This document shows positions 37,161 to 47,559 of a stretch of DNA of 64,000 bases, piece after piece. The notes below the pieces were generated by a model that ran no database searches, was not told where the DNA came from, and worked only from the letters and a program-made list of their open reading frames with translations. Both the position numbers and the translations under genes were made by a program. How positions within the stretch are numbered: the stretch's first letter is position 1; each line of letters starts with the position of its first letter. The stretch spans positions 62,001-126,000 of the forward strand of contig JBFWOF010000003.1 in assembly GCA_050250665.1 (NCBI GenBank), written 5' to 3'. The stretch comes from JADKFD01 sp050250665. GTDB lineage: Bacteria > Pseudomonadota > Gammaproteobacteria > Xanthomonadales > SZUA-5.

Positions 37161-37827
37161 TCAGGGCCGGACGCTGGTCGCGCCGGATCGGTATCGCAAT
37201 CACATTGCTACTGCGCTTGCGACCGGATACGGCGTAGATGCAACCGGGAACTGCCAGTACGCGCGTGCACCAGGCATTGATGGGGTCACCGTAGCGCTCG
37301 AGTATTGCTCGCGGCAGCGGTGGCAGCCGCAGCGTGTGCTCACTCTCGATGTCGTCCAGGCCCAGTCGCCTCATCAGGCGCGCAACCAGTGCAGCCGCAG
37401 GCATCGGCGGCGCTCCCTGCCAGCGCGCCCGCAGTCCCAGCCAGCTCCACGGATTGGTATCGACCAGCAGAACGCGACCATCATCAGCCAGCACCCGCAG
37501 CGCTTCGGTCAGCAGCTCTTCGAGCAGCTGTTCGTCGGCGATGCCGAGACGCTCGATGATCAGCAATTGCAGGGATCCGTCAGCCATCGGGATATCCGGC
37601 CAGCCGCAGCGCAGCGGTCCGACGAACTGGCCGGTCCCGGGCTGCCATTGCAGGTCGAAGCGCGTGCGCCCCGGGCGCTCCACCACGCCGGCTGGAGCCG
37701 AGGTCAGCTTCACGGAAATTCCCGGCGCCCGGCGCCAGCGCTCTTCGATCAGCAGCGTGCAAGCGCGTTCGCTGCGAGAACCCAGTGAGCTGCCAGGCAC
37801 AACATCGGACGGCGATTTCGACATCAA
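37126..37827 (-). CDS. SAM-dependent methyltransferase-like protein (YafS-like)
   Basis: 233 residues. The central region (LQLLIIERLGIADEQLLEELLTEALRVLADDGRVLLVDTNPWS) has the fold and motif spacing of the late part of a class I methyltransferase, with the post-motif strand RVLLVDTNPWSWLGLR as in methyltransferases beside rnhA. The glycine-rich SAM motif is poor, so activity is uncertain. Gene order matches the yafS-rnhA-dnaQ area of other gammaproteobacteria. Its target is not known. Confidence 0.72.
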   Translation of the reverse strand: MMSKSPSDVVPGSSLGSRSERACTLLIEERWRRAPGISVKLTSAPAGVVERPGRTRFDLQWQPGTGQFVGPLRCGWPDIPMADGSLQLLIIERLGIADEQLLEELLTEALRVLADDGRVLLVDTNPWSWLGLRARWQGAPPMPAAALVARLMRRLGLDDIESEHTLRLPPLPRAILERYGDPINAWCTRVLAVPGCIYAVSGRKRSSNVIAIPIRRDQRPALIAAPEGMRRAG

Positions 37828-38201
37828 TCAGGGCACGGATTCGATTGGACTGGCGGAGCATAGCCCGCACGGGCCCCGCCCGCATTTTCTGTCATGCCCG
37901 AGGCAGCAGGCTGCCAGCGTTGGCGAGACCGACGTGCACTTAGCGCCCAACCCTGCAACCGCCCCAGGAAATTCGGTCGCAATCGCCCGCGATTTGACCG
38001 AAATCCCGCACTCTGAGACCATCGCGCGCCCTTGGGCCGGCTGGATCGGCCTGGACCCGCAAGCTGATCCTGTCCCGCGCAGTTGCCCCTGGTCGTGCCG
38101 ATGAGCCCTACAGCCCCATGTCTGGATTAGAACGAATCGGCCTGATCGCGGCAGCGCGCCCGCGTGCCAGACTGACGACACGGTCTCTGCCTGAAACTGC
38201 C
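37828..38201 (+). other. 374-base divergent intergenic region
   Basis: Lies between the starts of the methyltransferase-like gene (minus) and mltD (plus), so it should hold both promoters. No gene is supported. An in-frame extension of mltD reaches 38118 but the lipoprotein signal starts later. In several relatives gloB lies at this position; it is not here. Confidence 0.4.
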
Positions 38202-39410
38202 ATGCGCACGGGCTTACGCATTGGCTGCCTCCTGGCCGGGATGCTGATGCTGGCTGCGTGCACGACGACGGCGCCGCGCCCGCCCAGCGCGTCCGCAGAG
38301 GCGCCTGCAGACCTTTCGAGCCTGCAGCAGGAGCACGCCCCGGCTCCTGCTCCCCCACCGGCCATCGCCCTGATTCCCGCTCCTGCGGAAACACTGCCGC
38401 TGCCGCAGCCCAGGCCGGACATGTGGACGCGATTCCGGGACCAGCGCGTCTGGCCGGTGTGCGAGCCGAGTCCGGGAGTTGAACGCTGGATCCATCGCTA
38501 TGCCGGATCGCCCGAGCGCTTTGCCAACAATCTGCGGCCGCTGTTGCCAGCAATGGACTATGTGTTGACCCAATCGGAACTGCAGGGTCTGCCCAGCGAG
38601 GTCATGCTGGTGCCCCTGATCGAGAGCTACTACCGACCGGATGCGCGCGGTCCTGGCGGAGCACTGGGCCTGTGGCAGCTGATGCCGGACACCGCCCGAC
38701 GCTTCGGCCTGGGTGTGCACGGCAACGATGACGAACGGCTGGACCTGCAGTCGTCCACCGAAGCCGCCATGCGTTTGCTCAGCATCCACGCTCAGAGCTT
38801 TCCGACCTATCCCCGCCTGATCTTTGCCGCCTACAACGCCGGTGGTTACCGCGTACGCAAGGCCCTGGCGGGACGGGAATTCGGACCCGACGTGCCACTG
38901 GAGCAGCTCGGGTTGTCGCGAACCACTCGCGATTATCTGGACAAGATCAAGGCACTCGGCTGCCTGTTCGGAGATCCAGGTCGCTTTGACCTGCACCTTC
39001 CGGACTTGTTTCCGGGTGAACAGCTGACGGCGGTCAGCACACCATTCCCGATAGATCCGGAGCGACTGGCCGAACGCATAGGCATGGAAGACGGTCAGAT
39101 CCGGCGCTGGAACCAGCAGGCCTGGATGCGCCGCGCAACGACCCCGGAGCGTCCGCTGCTGCTGCCTTCGGCGCTGGCCGCGGCAGCTTCGAGCACGCTG
39201 GCCAGCGGCGAGCTGCCGGTCGCCAAGGCGCGAGTGGCTGCTGCCCAGCCAACCGAACCCGGCCAGGTGCACAAGGTCCAGGCCGGAGACTCGCTTTGGA
39301 CCATCAGCAGACGCTATCGTGTCCGGCTGGCCGATCTGATGCACTGGAATGGTCTTGGCAAGCGCAGTGTGCTGCGCATCGGTCAGGTGCTGCGCCTCGG
39401 CGCGCCATGA
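38202..39410 (+). CDS. mltD: membrane-bound lytic murein transglycosylase D-like lipoprotein
   Basis: 402 residues. A lipoprotein signal (GCLLAGMLMLAAC) puts it on a membrane facing the periplasm. A Pro/Ala-rich linker leads to the lysozyme-like SLT domain at about 130-240, with catalytic Glu in VPLIESYY, then GALGLWQLMPDTA and FAAYNAGG. The C-terminus has one LysM domain (HKVQAGDSLWTISRRY to LRIGQVLRL) that binds peptidoglycan. It cleaves glycan strands to anhydro products. E. coli MltD has two LysM domains; only one is seen here. Confidence 0.9.
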   Translation: MRTGLRIGCLLAGMLMLAACTTTAPRPPSASAEAPADLSSLQQEHAPAPAPPPAIALIPAPAETLPLPQPRPDMWTRFRDQRVWPVCEPSPGVERWIHRYAGSPERFANNLRPLLPAMDYVLTQSELQGLPSEVMLVPLIESYYRPDARGPGGALGLWQLMPDTARRFGLGVHGNDDERLDLQSSTEAAMRLLSIHAQSFPTYPRLIFAAYNAGGYRVRKALAGREFGPDVPLEQLGLSRTTRDYLDKIKALGCLFGDPGRFDLHLPDLFPGEQLTAVSTPFPIDPERLAERIGMEDGQIRRWNQQAWMRRATTPERPLLLPSALAAAASSTLASGELPVAKARVAAAQPTEPGQVHKVQAGDSLWTISRRYRVRLADLMHWNGLGKRSVLRIGQVLRLGAP

Positions 39411-39467
39411 GTTCGGCAGCAGCGCCTCGGCACGAGATTCAGCGACTCAACAGGGAGCACCTAGACG

Positions 39468-40259
39468 ATGGGATTTCTTAGCGGCAAGCGCGCATTGATC
39501 ACCGGCATCGCATCGGAGCGATCAATCGCTTCGGGCATCGCCGAGGCGATGCACCGTGAAGGCGCCGAATTGGCATTCACCTACCAGAACGAGCGCCTCA
39601 AATCGCGCGTGGAAGCAGCCGCAGCGGCCTTGGGCGGCGGTCCGGTACTGCCTTGCGATGTCGCGGTCGAGGGTGAGATCGAGGCCATGTTCGCGCAACT
39701 GGGGCAGCACTGGGATGGCCTGGACATTCTGGTTCACTCGATTGCGTACGCTCCGCGCGACCAGATCCAGGGTCGTTTCATCGACGCCGTGACCCGCGAA
39801 GGTTTCAACATGGCGCATGAAATCAGCAGCTACAGCTTTGCCGCGCTGGCCAAGGGCGCACGGGAACTGATGAGGGGCCGTTGCGGCTCGCTGATCACGC
39901 TCAGCTATCTGGGCGCCGTGCGCTCCCTGCCCAACTACAACGTCATGGGCTTGGCCAAGGCGTCACTGGAGGCCTGCGTGCGCTATTTGGCCCAGGATCT
40001 GGGGCCCGAGGGAACCCGCGTCAACGCCATTTCGGCCGGCCCGATCAAGACCCTGGCGGCGGCCGGCATCGGCAATTTCCGGAAGATGCTGGATCACGTC
40101 GAGCGCACTGCGCCGCTGCGGCGCAGCGTCAAGATCGAGGATGTCGGCAATGCGGCCGCTTTCCTGTGCTCGGATCTTGCTGCCGGCATCACCGGCGAGA
40201 TTCTGTATGTCGACTCGGGCTACAGCCATGTCAGCATGGGTGATCTGCTGAACGACTGA
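39468..40259 (+). CDS. fabI: enoyl-[acyl-carrier-protein] reductase (NADH), FabI
   Basis: 263 residues, typical length. The nucleotide-binding start is GKRALITGIASERSIASGIA. The active-site region LSYLGAVRSLPNYNVMGLAKA has the two tyrosines and the lysine of the FabI Y-x6-Y-x6-K type. SAGPIKTLAAAGI is the substrate-loop region. It reduces the double bond of enoyl-ACP in the last step of each cycle of fatty-acid synthesis. A ribosome binding site (AGGGAGCA) precedes the ATG. It converges on ppiD with a strong hairpin between. Confidence 0.96.
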   Translation: MGFLSGKRALITGIASERSIASGIAEAMHREGAELAFTYQNERLKSRVEAAAAALGGGPVLPCDVAVEGEIEAMFAQLGQHWDGLDILVHSIAYAPRDQIQGRFIDAVTREGFNMAHEISSYSFAALAKGARELMRGRCGSLITLSYLGAVRSLPNYNVMGLAKASLEACVRYLAQDLGPEGTRVNAISAGPIKTLAAAGIGNFRKMLDHVERTAPLRRSVKIEDVGNAAAFLCSDLAAGITGEILYVDSGYSHVSMGDLLND

Positions 40260-40273
40260 GTTTGGATCAGAGT

Positions 40274-40309
40274 CGGTAGCCGGCGCCCCAAGGGGGCGAC
40301 CGGCTACCG
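40274..40309. terminator. bidirectional hairpin between fabI and ppiD
   Basis: CGGTAGCCGG pairs with CCGGCTACCG and an inner CGCCCC with GGGGCG, giving a stem of about 16 pairs around a short loop. It sits between two convergent stops. Confidence 0.7.
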
Positions 40310-40317
40310 GAGTTTCC

Positions 40318-42219
40318 TCAGATGCGGTCTTCCGCAATCTTGATGACCGCGTTCTTGCGCAGCCAATCAACGTAGGCCTTGGTTTCGGACTCGGTCCACT
40401 GGGCGATCAGCTGCGATCGCGCCGCTTCCCGAGCTTCGGCTTCGACCGTCTTGGGATCACCATCGACTACCGCGCTCAGCTCGACCAGCGCGCGCTGGTC
40501 CTCGTTCAACTCGATGGCCTTGCGCACCGGCGTGGCCCCAGGACGCGGCAGCTTGAACACCTTCTCCAGCAGGGTCGGGTTCTGATTGCCAGCGGTGCGC
40601 ACAACCGCATCGGCCTGCTCCGCGGTCTTGCCGAGTTCAGTCGCGATCGCCGCCAGAGCTTCGCCGGCGACCAGACGCGCCTCCAGCTCGGCGACCTTGG
40701 TCTTGAGCTGTTCGCGCTGGGCCTTCAGCCGCAGCTGGGCCTCTATTTCGCCGCGAACCTGATCAAGCGTCTTGGGCTCGGGCGCCTTGCGTTCAACCAC
40801 GCGCAGAGCGACCACGTGATCCTTGCCCAGATCGATCAGGTCACTGGTCTGACCACGCTCAAGCACCAGCTCCGAGAAGGCCTCCTCGAGAACCTTGGGA
40901 TTGCTGGCAATACCAGGACCGCCGGCGCGCGAAAACGGCTCGGTGCGCTTGATTTCGAGCGCCACCTGCTTCGCCGGGCCCTCCAGCGACTGCGGGTCGC
41001 GATGAATCTCGTCGACCAGCTGCCCGGCCAGATCCGAATACAGTCGTGCCTGCTCTGAACTCACATACTCGGTTTCCAGCTCGGCCTTGACCTCGGCGTA
41101 CTGGCGGCGGCTTTCGGGCTTGATTTCGCGAACCAGGATCAGGTGATAACCGTTGCTGCCAAGCACCGGCTCGGACACGGCGCCGGCTTCAAGCTTGAAC
41201 GCAGCCTCTTCAAAGGCCGGATCACTGGCGCCTGGCTCCAGCCAGCCGAGATCACCGCCCTGCTGCCTGGAGCCGAGATCATCCGAATTGGCCGTGGCCG
41301 CCTCGGCGAAATCCTTGCCACCGCGGATCTCGGCCAGTACCGACTCGGCCTTGGCCAATGCCGCCTTCTGGGTTTCGGCATCGGCGCCGCTCGGCACCTC
41401 GAACAGGATATGGCTGATCTGGCGCTGTTCCGGCACCACATAGCGATCCTTCTGTTCCTCGTAGCGAGCCTGCAGATCTTCTTCGGTCGGTGCATCGACC
41501 TTGATGTCGGAAGGCTGCAGTTCGACGTATTCCACCGTGACCAGCTCGGGGGTCATGAAATCGGCCTTGCGCGCCTCGAAATCGGCAGCGATGGCTTCTT
41601 CGGTCGGCGCCGGCACGGTTTCTTCGCCCGCGTTCAGGGTTACCGCGGCAAAGCTGCGGGTCTGGTTCTGCAGGCGCAGATAGCTGTCAATTTCGGCATC
41701 GGTGACAAAGGCGCTTTCGCTCAGACGGGCGGTGATCTCGCGCGACGCCAGATCCCGCACCAGGCGCTGCTCGAACATCGCCGGGGTCATGTTGTTGTTG
41801 CGCAGTGTCGCCACATAGGCGTTCTGGTCAAAACTGCCGCCCGGCTTGAAGGCGTCTATGGCGAGAATCTCGCTCTGCAGCTTGGCCTTGGGCACTTCCA
41901 CGCCGGCCGCCCGCGCGTCCTGGAACCGGAGCTCTTCTTCGATCAGCGAGTCCAGTACCCGGCGCTTGCTGTCGGGCGTATCAAGGAAGCGCAGATCGGC
42001 ATCCTGACCCAACATCTGTCGATACTGGCGACGCTGCAGATCAAGCCGTTCCTGCAGCTCTCGCGGCGCAATCTCAACGTCGTTGACTTTGGCGACGTAG
42101 GTGTCCACCTGCGCCTGGAAATAGTTGTTGATTCCGAATAGTGCGAACGGAATGGCCAACAACAGTACGATGATGACCAGAACCCAGCCGGACATCTTCT
42201 CGCGGATTGCCTGCAGCAT
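40318..42219 (-). CDS. ppiD: periplasmic folding chaperone / peptidyl-prolyl isomerase PpiD
   Basis: 633 residues. One N-terminal membrane segment (WVLVIIVLLLAIPFALFG) anchors a periplasmic SurA-like chaperone part. A parvulin domain lies at about 245-345 (RQISHILFEV, GGDLGWLEPG, SNGYHLILVREI). A long helical C-terminal region follows. PpiD helps newly exported proteins leave the Sec channel. The ATG chosen is the one just before the anchor; the longer frame upstream is unsupported. Its position after hupB and two tRNAs is the common gammaproteobacterial order. Confidence 0.93.
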   Translation of the reverse strand: MLQAIREKMSGWVLVIIVLLLAIPFALFGINNYFQAQVDTYVAKVNDVEIAPRELQERLDLQRRQYRQMLGQDADLRFLDTPDSKRRVLDSLIEEELRFQDARAAGVEVPKAKLQSEILAIDAFKPGGSFDQNAYVATLRNNNMTPAMFEQRLVRDLASREITARLSESAFVTDAEIDSYLRLQNQTRSFAAVTLNAGEETVPAPTEEAIAADFEARKADFMTPELVTVEYVELQPSDIKVDAPTEEDLQARYEEQKDRYVVPEQRQISHILFEVPSGADAETQKAALAKAESVLAEIRGGKDFAEAATANSDDLGSRQQGGDLGWLEPGASDPAFEEAAFKLEAGAVSEPVLGSNGYHLILVREIKPESRRQYAEVKAELETEYVSSEQARLYSDLAGQLVDEIHRDPQSLEGPAKQVALEIKRTEPFSRAGGPGIASNPKVLEEAFSELVLERGQTSDLIDLGKDHVVALRVVERKAPEPKTLDQVRGEIEAQLRLKAQREQLKTKVAELEARLVAGEALAAIATELGKTAEQADAVVRTAGNQNPTLLEKVFKLPRPGATPVRKAIELNEDQRALVELSAVVDGDPKTVEAEAREAARSQLIAQWTESETKAYVDWLRKNAVIKIAEDRI

Positions 42220-42274
42220 GATCAAAACCTGTAGCGACTGTTGATGGGCCGAGCAAGTTGCTGAGCCCGGAAAT

Positions 42275-42303
42275 GACACGGGCGCCCCTAAGGCGCCCGT
42301 GTC
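42275..42303 (-). terminator. terminator of the tRNA-Val/tRNA-Asp transcript
   Basis: A perfect 12-base stem, GACACGGGCGCC with GGCGCCCGTGTC, around a five-base loop, six bases beyond the 3' end of tRNA-Asp on the minus strand. Confidence 0.7.
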
Positions 42304-42308
42304 AGGAT

Positions 42309-42385
42309 TGGCGGAGCGGACGGGGCTCGAACCCGCGACCCCCGGCGTGACAGGCCGGTATTCTAACCGACTGAACTACCGCTCC
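42309..42385 (-). tRNA. tRNA-Asp(GTC)
   Basis: Minus-strand cloverleaf with acceptor GGAGCGG/CCGCTCC, anticodon GTC in the loop CTGTCAC, and encoded CCA. It follows tRNA-Val by 11 bases. Confidence 0.96.
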
Positions 42386-42396
42386 ATTGAAACTGT

Positions 42397-42471
42397 TGGT
42401 GGGTGCTGAGGGGATCGAACCCCCGACCCTCTCCTTGTAAGGGAGACGCTCTACCGCTGAGCTAAGCACCC
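42397..42471 (-). tRNA. tRNA-Val(TAC)
   Basis: Minus-strand cloverleaf with acceptor GGGTGCT/AGCACCC, anticodon loop CTTACAA giving TAC, and encoded CCA. It lies directly after hupB. Confidence 0.96.
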
Positions 42472-42485
42472 AGCCGGAGAGCCCG

Positions 42486-42758
42486 TTAGTTTACGGCATC
42501 CTTCAGGGCTTTACCAGCCTTGAAACCAGGATTTTTCGATGCCTTGATCTTGATCGTGGCACCCGTCTGCGGGTTGCGGCCCTGACGAGCAGCGCGCTTG
42601 CGCACATCGAAGGTACCGAAGCCGGTCAGCGTGACGCTGTCGCCAGCCTTGAGTGCCTTGGTGACGACGCTGATGAATGCGTCCAGAGCGCGACCGGCAT
42701 CAGCCTTGCTGAGGTCTGCGGCGTCGGCGATCTCGGTGACCAGGTCAGTCTTTTTCAT
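42486..42758 (-). CDS. hupB: HU family DNA-binding protein, beta type
   Basis: 90 residues, the standard HU length. The DNA-binding arm RNPQTGATIKIKASKNPGFKAG carries the conserved proline at the tip, and GFGTFDVRKRAAR is the preceding family signature. HU bends and compacts DNA as a dimer. It lies between lon and two tRNAs, the usual order. AAGGGAG precedes the ATG as ribosome binding site. Confidence 0.97.
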   Translation of the reverse strand: MKKTDLVTEIADAADLSKADAGRALDAFISVVTKALKAGDSVTLTGFGTFDVRKRAARQGRNPQTGATIKIKASKNPGFKAGKALKDAVN

Positions 42759-42861
42759 GAGGTGAAACTCCCTTCTTAATCGGCAGCAGGGTGGCTGCCA
42801 ATCGGATTGTTAGTTGTTGGGGCTATCAGCTTTTCGGATCTCGCAATTCCTGCCTTGATCC

Positions 42862-42900
42862 GCGCCAGCGCTCGGAAGATGCGGCGAACAGCGCTGGCGC
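42862..42900. terminator. hairpin between lon and hupB
   Basis: GCGCCAGCGCT pairs perfectly with AGCGCTGGCGC across 17 bases. It lies 44 bases after the lon stop and upstream of hupB on the same strand, so it may terminate lon or act as an attenuator. No T tract on the minus strand. Confidence 0.45.
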
Positions 42901-42943
42901 TTTATATCAGGCGAGAAATGACCACGCAACAAAGCGTGTCACC

Positions 42944-45463
42944 TCAGTGCCTCACCACCCCCGGCGTCTGAGCCACTTCGGGGCCCGCCGTACCCGGCTT
43001 TTCCTCTTCTGCCACAGCCGGGCCACTGGCGACGGGGACCGGGGAACTGACAAGGGCGATGTCCAGTACCTCGTCTATCCACTTGACCGGCTTGATTTCG
43101 AGGTCTCGGGTGACATTGGCCGGGATGTCGGCCAGGTCCTTGCGATTGTCGTCAGGGATGATCACCGTGCGGATGCCACCACGATGGGCCGCCAGCAGTT
43201 TTTCCTTGAGCCCGCCAATCGGCAACACCCGACCGCGTAGCGTGATCTCACCGGTCATGGCCACGGCAGAGCGCACCGGAATCTTGGTCAGCGCCGACAC
43301 CAGCGCCGTACACATGCCGATACCGGCACTGGGTCCGTCCTTGGGTGTCGCACCTTCAGGTACGTGCACATGGATGTCCCACTTCTGATGGAAATCCGGA
43401 TCGATGCCCAGCGACTGGCTGCGGCTGCGCACCACCGACAGCGCTGCCTGTACCGACTCCTGCATCACTTCACCGAGCTGGCCGGTCTGAATCAGCTTGC
43501 CGCGCCCGGGAACGATGGATGCCTCGATGCTGAGAATCTCGCCGCCGACCTCGGTCCAGGCCAGGCCCGTGACCAGCCCGATCTCATCCTTCTCTTCCGC
43601 CTGTCCATACTGGAACCGGCGCACCCCCAGGAACTTGTCCAGGTTCTTGCTGGTGACGTGGACGACCTTCTGCGCAGACTTGCCCTTGCTGGGGGGAGCT
43701 GCCTTGGCACCCGCAGCCTTGCCCTTGCGCGCCGATTTTGCCGCCTTCTGGCTGGCTTCGGTCAACGACAGCTCCTTGACCACCTTGCGGCAGATCTTGC
43801 TGACTTCACGCTCCAGACTGCGCACGCCGGCTTCGCGCGTGTAATAGCGGATCATGTCGACCAGCACCCCATCGCTGATGGAAATCTCCTCAGCTTTCAG
43901 GCCATTGGCCTTCAACTGCTTGGGCACCAGATAGCGCCGGGCGATCGCCACCTTCTCGTCCTCGGTGTAGCCGGGAATGCGGATGACTTCCATGCGGTCG
44001 AGCAAGGGTCCCGGGATATTCAGGGAATTGGCAGTGCCGATGAACATGGTCTCGGACAGGTCCAGATCCACTTCCAGGTAGTGGTCGTTGAAGCTGTGGT
44101 TCTGTTCCGGATCCAGCACTTCCAGCAGGGCCGACGAAGGATCGCCGCGGAAATCCATGGACATCTTGTCCAGCTCGTCGAGCATGAACAGCGGATTCTT
44201 GGTCTTCACCTTGCTGAGGTTCTGGACGATGCGGCCCGGCAGCGAACCGATATAGGTGCGCCGATGACCCCGAATCTCGGCCTCATCGCGCACGCCGCCC
44301 AGCGACATGCGCACGAACTTGCGCCCCGTCGCCCGCGCGATCGACTGCCCGAGGGAGGTCTTGCCCACGCCCGGCGGCCCGACCAGGCACAGGATCGGTG
44401 CCTTCATGTGCTTGACCCGCTGCTGCACGGCCAGATACTCGAGAATGCGCTCCTTGACCTTCTCCAGGCCGAAGTGATCCTCATCCAGCACCTTTTTCGC
44501 CTCCGCCAGGTTCTTGCGAATGCGTGAGCGCTCCGACCACGGCACATTGGCCAGCCAGTCGATGTAGTTGCGGACCACAGTCGCCTCTGCCGACATCGGC
44601 GACATCATCTTCAGCTTGTTGAGCTCGGTGCGCGCCTTGGCGGCCACCTCCTTGGGCATGCCGGCCTTCTCGATGCGCCGAGCCAGCTCATCCATCTCGC
44701 TGGGTGCCTCGTCGAGCTCACCCAGTTCCTTCTGGATGGCCTTCATCTGCTCGTTGAGGTAGTACTCGCGCTGACTCTTCTCCATCTGCGACTTGACCCG
44801 GCCGCGGATGCGCTTTTCGATCTGCAACAGATCGATCTCGGCATCCACCGCCGCCATCAACATCTCCAGACGCGCGCCGATACCTGCGGTCTCAAGCAGG
44901 CTCTGCTTGTCCGAGAGCTTGATCGACAAGTGCGCAGCAATGGTGTCGGCAAAGCGGCTGGGGTCGTCGATGGCGCCCAGCGTGGACAACAGCTCAGGCG
45001 GTATCTTGCGATTGAGCTTGACCAGTTGTTCGAACTGGGACAACAGCGTGCGCGACAGCACTTCAACCTCGCGCGGCTCGCGGTCCAAGGTCGATTCGAT
45101 CTCCACAGGCACGGCACGAAACACCGTGTCCTGCTCGGAGACCTGTGTGATCTCGACCCGCTTCAAACCCTCGACCAGCAGCTTGATCGTGCCATCCGGC
45201 AGCTTCAGCAACTGCAGCACGGTGGCCTGGGTACCGACGTCATAGAGCTCATCGGGCTTGGGATCATCGATCTCCGGCGCACGCTGACTGATCAGCAATA
45301 TCTGCTTGTCGCTCTCCATCGCCGACTCCAGCGCCTTCATCGAGCGCTCGCGCCCGACGAACAGCGGGATCACCATGTGCGGATAGACCACGACATCACG
45401 CAGCGGCAATATCGGCAGGGACTTCTCGCTGTGGCCGAATTCCAGGCGGGTACTTGCGGACAT
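42944..45463 (-). CDS. lon: ATP-dependent Lon protease
   Basis: 839 residues, longer than E. coli Lon (784). The N-terminal substrate domain starts near LPILPLRDVVVYPHM. The AAA+ motor has Walker A GPPGVGKTS and Walker B FMLDELDKM. The protease domain carries the catalytic Ser in PKDGPSAGIGM and the Lys partner later. An insert rich in Lys and Ala (about residues 568-598) lies just before the protease domain. Lon degrades misfolded and regulatory proteins. It follows clpX in the same direction by 110 bases. Confidence 0.97.
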   Translation of the reverse strand: MSASTRLEFGHSEKSLPILPLRDVVVYPHMVIPLFVGRERSMKALESAMESDKQILLISQRAPEIDDPKPDELYDVGTQATVLQLLKLPDGTIKLLVEGLKRVEITQVSEQDTVFRAVPVEIESTLDREPREVEVLSRTLLSQFEQLVKLNRKIPPELLSTLGAIDDPSRFADTIAAHLSIKLSDKQSLLETAGIGARLEMLMAAVDAEIDLLQIEKRIRGRVKSQMEKSQREYYLNEQMKAIQKELGELDEAPSEMDELARRIEKAGMPKEVAAKARTELNKLKMMSPMSAEATVVRNYIDWLANVPWSERSRIRKNLAEAKKVLDEDHFGLEKVKERILEYLAVQQRVKHMKAPILCLVGPPGVGKTSLGQSIARATGRKFVRMSLGGVRDEAEIRGHRRTYIGSLPGRIVQNLSKVKTKNPLFMLDELDKMSMDFRGDPSSALLEVLDPEQNHSFNDHYLEVDLDLSETMFIGTANSLNIPGPLLDRMEVIRIPGYTEDEKVAIARRYLVPKQLKANGLKAEEISISDGVLVDMIRYYTREAGVRSLEREVSKICRKVVKELSLTEASQKAAKSARKGKAAGAKAAPPSKGKSAQKVVHVTSKNLDKFLGVRRFQYGQAEEKDEIGLVTGLAWTEVGGEILSIEASIVPGRGKLIQTGQLGEVMQESVQAALSVVRSRSQSLGIDPDFHQKWDIHVHVPEGATPKDGPSAGIGMCTALVSALTKIPVRSAVAMTGEITLRGRVLPIGGLKEKLLAAHRGGIRTVIIPDDNRKDLADIPANVTRDLEIKPVKWIDEVLDIALVSSPVPVASGPAVAEEEKPGTAGPEVAQTPGVVRH

Positions 45464-45573
45464 CTTTCACTCCAATACCATGACGGCGGCCGGGAACAGT
45501 CCCGACACGCTAATAAAGTGGGGTATGGCCGGGCGATTACAAGCCCGGCCAACAGCCGGGCATTCGCCTGCTG

Positions 45574-46851
45574 CTACTGGGCTGCCGTGCGCGGCTGGGC
45601 ACTGCCTTCGTAGATCAGGTAGGGCTCCGCGGCGCCATTGATGACAGCTTCGTCCACCACGATCTTGCTGACGTTGCTCATCGACGGCAGATCGAACATG
45701 GTGTCCAGCAGTACCTGCTCGATGATGGTCCGCAATCCGCGCGCACCGGTGCGCCGTTCCAGCGCCTTGCGGGCAATGGCGGCCAGCGCATCGGGACGGA
45801 ACTCCAGATCAACCCCTTCCATTTCGAACAAGCGGCGGAATTGCTTGACCAGCGCATTTTTAGGTTCGGAAAGAATCCGCACCAGCGCTGCCTCGTCCAG
45901 TTCCTCCAGGGTAGCCACCACCGGCAGACGCCCGACGAACTCGGGAATCAGGCCAAATCGGATCAGATCCTCGGGTTCGACCTCAACCAGCACCTGGCCC
46001 ACATTGCGTCTGGACTCGGTACTGCGAATATCGGCCGAAAAGCCGATGCCAGTCGATGTGGAGCGGGCCTGGATGATCTTCTCCAGTCCGGCAAAGGCGC
46101 CACCGCAGATGAACAGGATGTTGCGGGTGTCGACCTGCAGGAATTCCTGCTGCGGGTGCTTGCGCCCTCCCTGGGGCGGCACCGAGGCCACCGTACCCTC
46201 GATCAGCTTCAGCAGCGCCTGCTGCACACCCTCGCCCGAGACATCCCGGGTGATCGACGGGTTCTCGCTCTTGCGCGAGATCTTGTCGATTTCATCGATG
46301 TAGACAATGCCGGTCTGGGCCTTGTCGACTTCGTAATCGCATTTCTGAAGAAGCTTCTGGATGATGTTTTCCACATCTTCACCGACATAACCGGCCTCGG
46401 TGAGCGTGGTCGCATCGGCGATCGTGAACGGCACATTGAGCAGCCGTGCCAGCGTCTCGGCCAGCAGCGTCTTGCCCGATCCAGTGGGTCCGATCAGCAG
46501 GATATTGCTCTTGGCCAGCTCCACGTCATCACCGCGCTGCCGTGACTCCAGACGCTTGTAATGATTGTGCACAGCCACCGACAGAATGCGCTTGGCGCGC
46601 TGCTGGCCGATGACGTACTGATCGAGAACATCCAGGATTTCCCGAGGCTTGGGCAGACTGCTGCGACCTGCCTGAGCCTTGTCTTCCAACTCCTCGCGGA
46701 TGATGTCATTGCACAACTCGACGCACTCATCACAGATGAATACGCTCGGTCCTGCGATCAGCTTGCGAACCTCGTGCTGACTCTTGCCACAGAACGAGCA
46801 GTACAACACTTTGCCACCGTCCCCGGAGCGGTGCTGGCGATCGTCAGACAT
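45574..46851 (-). CDS. clpX: ATP-dependent unfoldase ClpX
   Basis: 425 residues, normal length. The N-terminal zinc finger is CSFCGKSQ with FICDECVELC. Walker A is GPTGSGKT, Walker B IVYIDEIDKI, and sensor 2 lies in RRTGARGLR. The ClpP-binding loop IGF-type tripeptide appears in the STGIGFSADI segment. It unfolds tagged substrates and feeds them to ClpP. It lies 81 bases after clpP. Confidence 0.98.
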   Translation of the reverse strand: MSDDRQHRSGDGGKVLYCSFCGKSQHEVRKLIAGPSVFICDECVELCNDIIREELEDKAQAGRSSLPKPREILDVLDQYVIGQQRAKRILSVAVHNHYKRLESRQRGDDVELAKSNILLIGPTGSGKTLLAETLARLLNVPFTIADATTLTEAGYVGEDVENIIQKLLQKCDYEVDKAQTGIVYIDEIDKISRKSENPSITRDVSGEGVQQALLKLIEGTVASVPPQGGRKHPQQEFLQVDTRNILFICGGAFAGLEKIIQARSTSTGIGFSADIRSTESRRNVGQVLVEVEPEDLIRFGLIPEFVGRLPVVATLEELDEAALVRILSEPKNALVKQFRRLFEMEGVDLEFRPDALAAIARKALERRTGARGLRTIIEQVLLDTMFDLPSMSNVSKIVVDEAVINGAAEPYLIYEGSAQPRTAAQ

Positions 46852-46932
46852 TTGCGAACCTCAACAGAAAAGCGCCCGTAGGACCCCGACGGCCCGAGCA
46901 TATCACAGGGTTTTTTTTAGGCTGTGCAGGCC

Positions 46933-47559
<627 letters not shown>

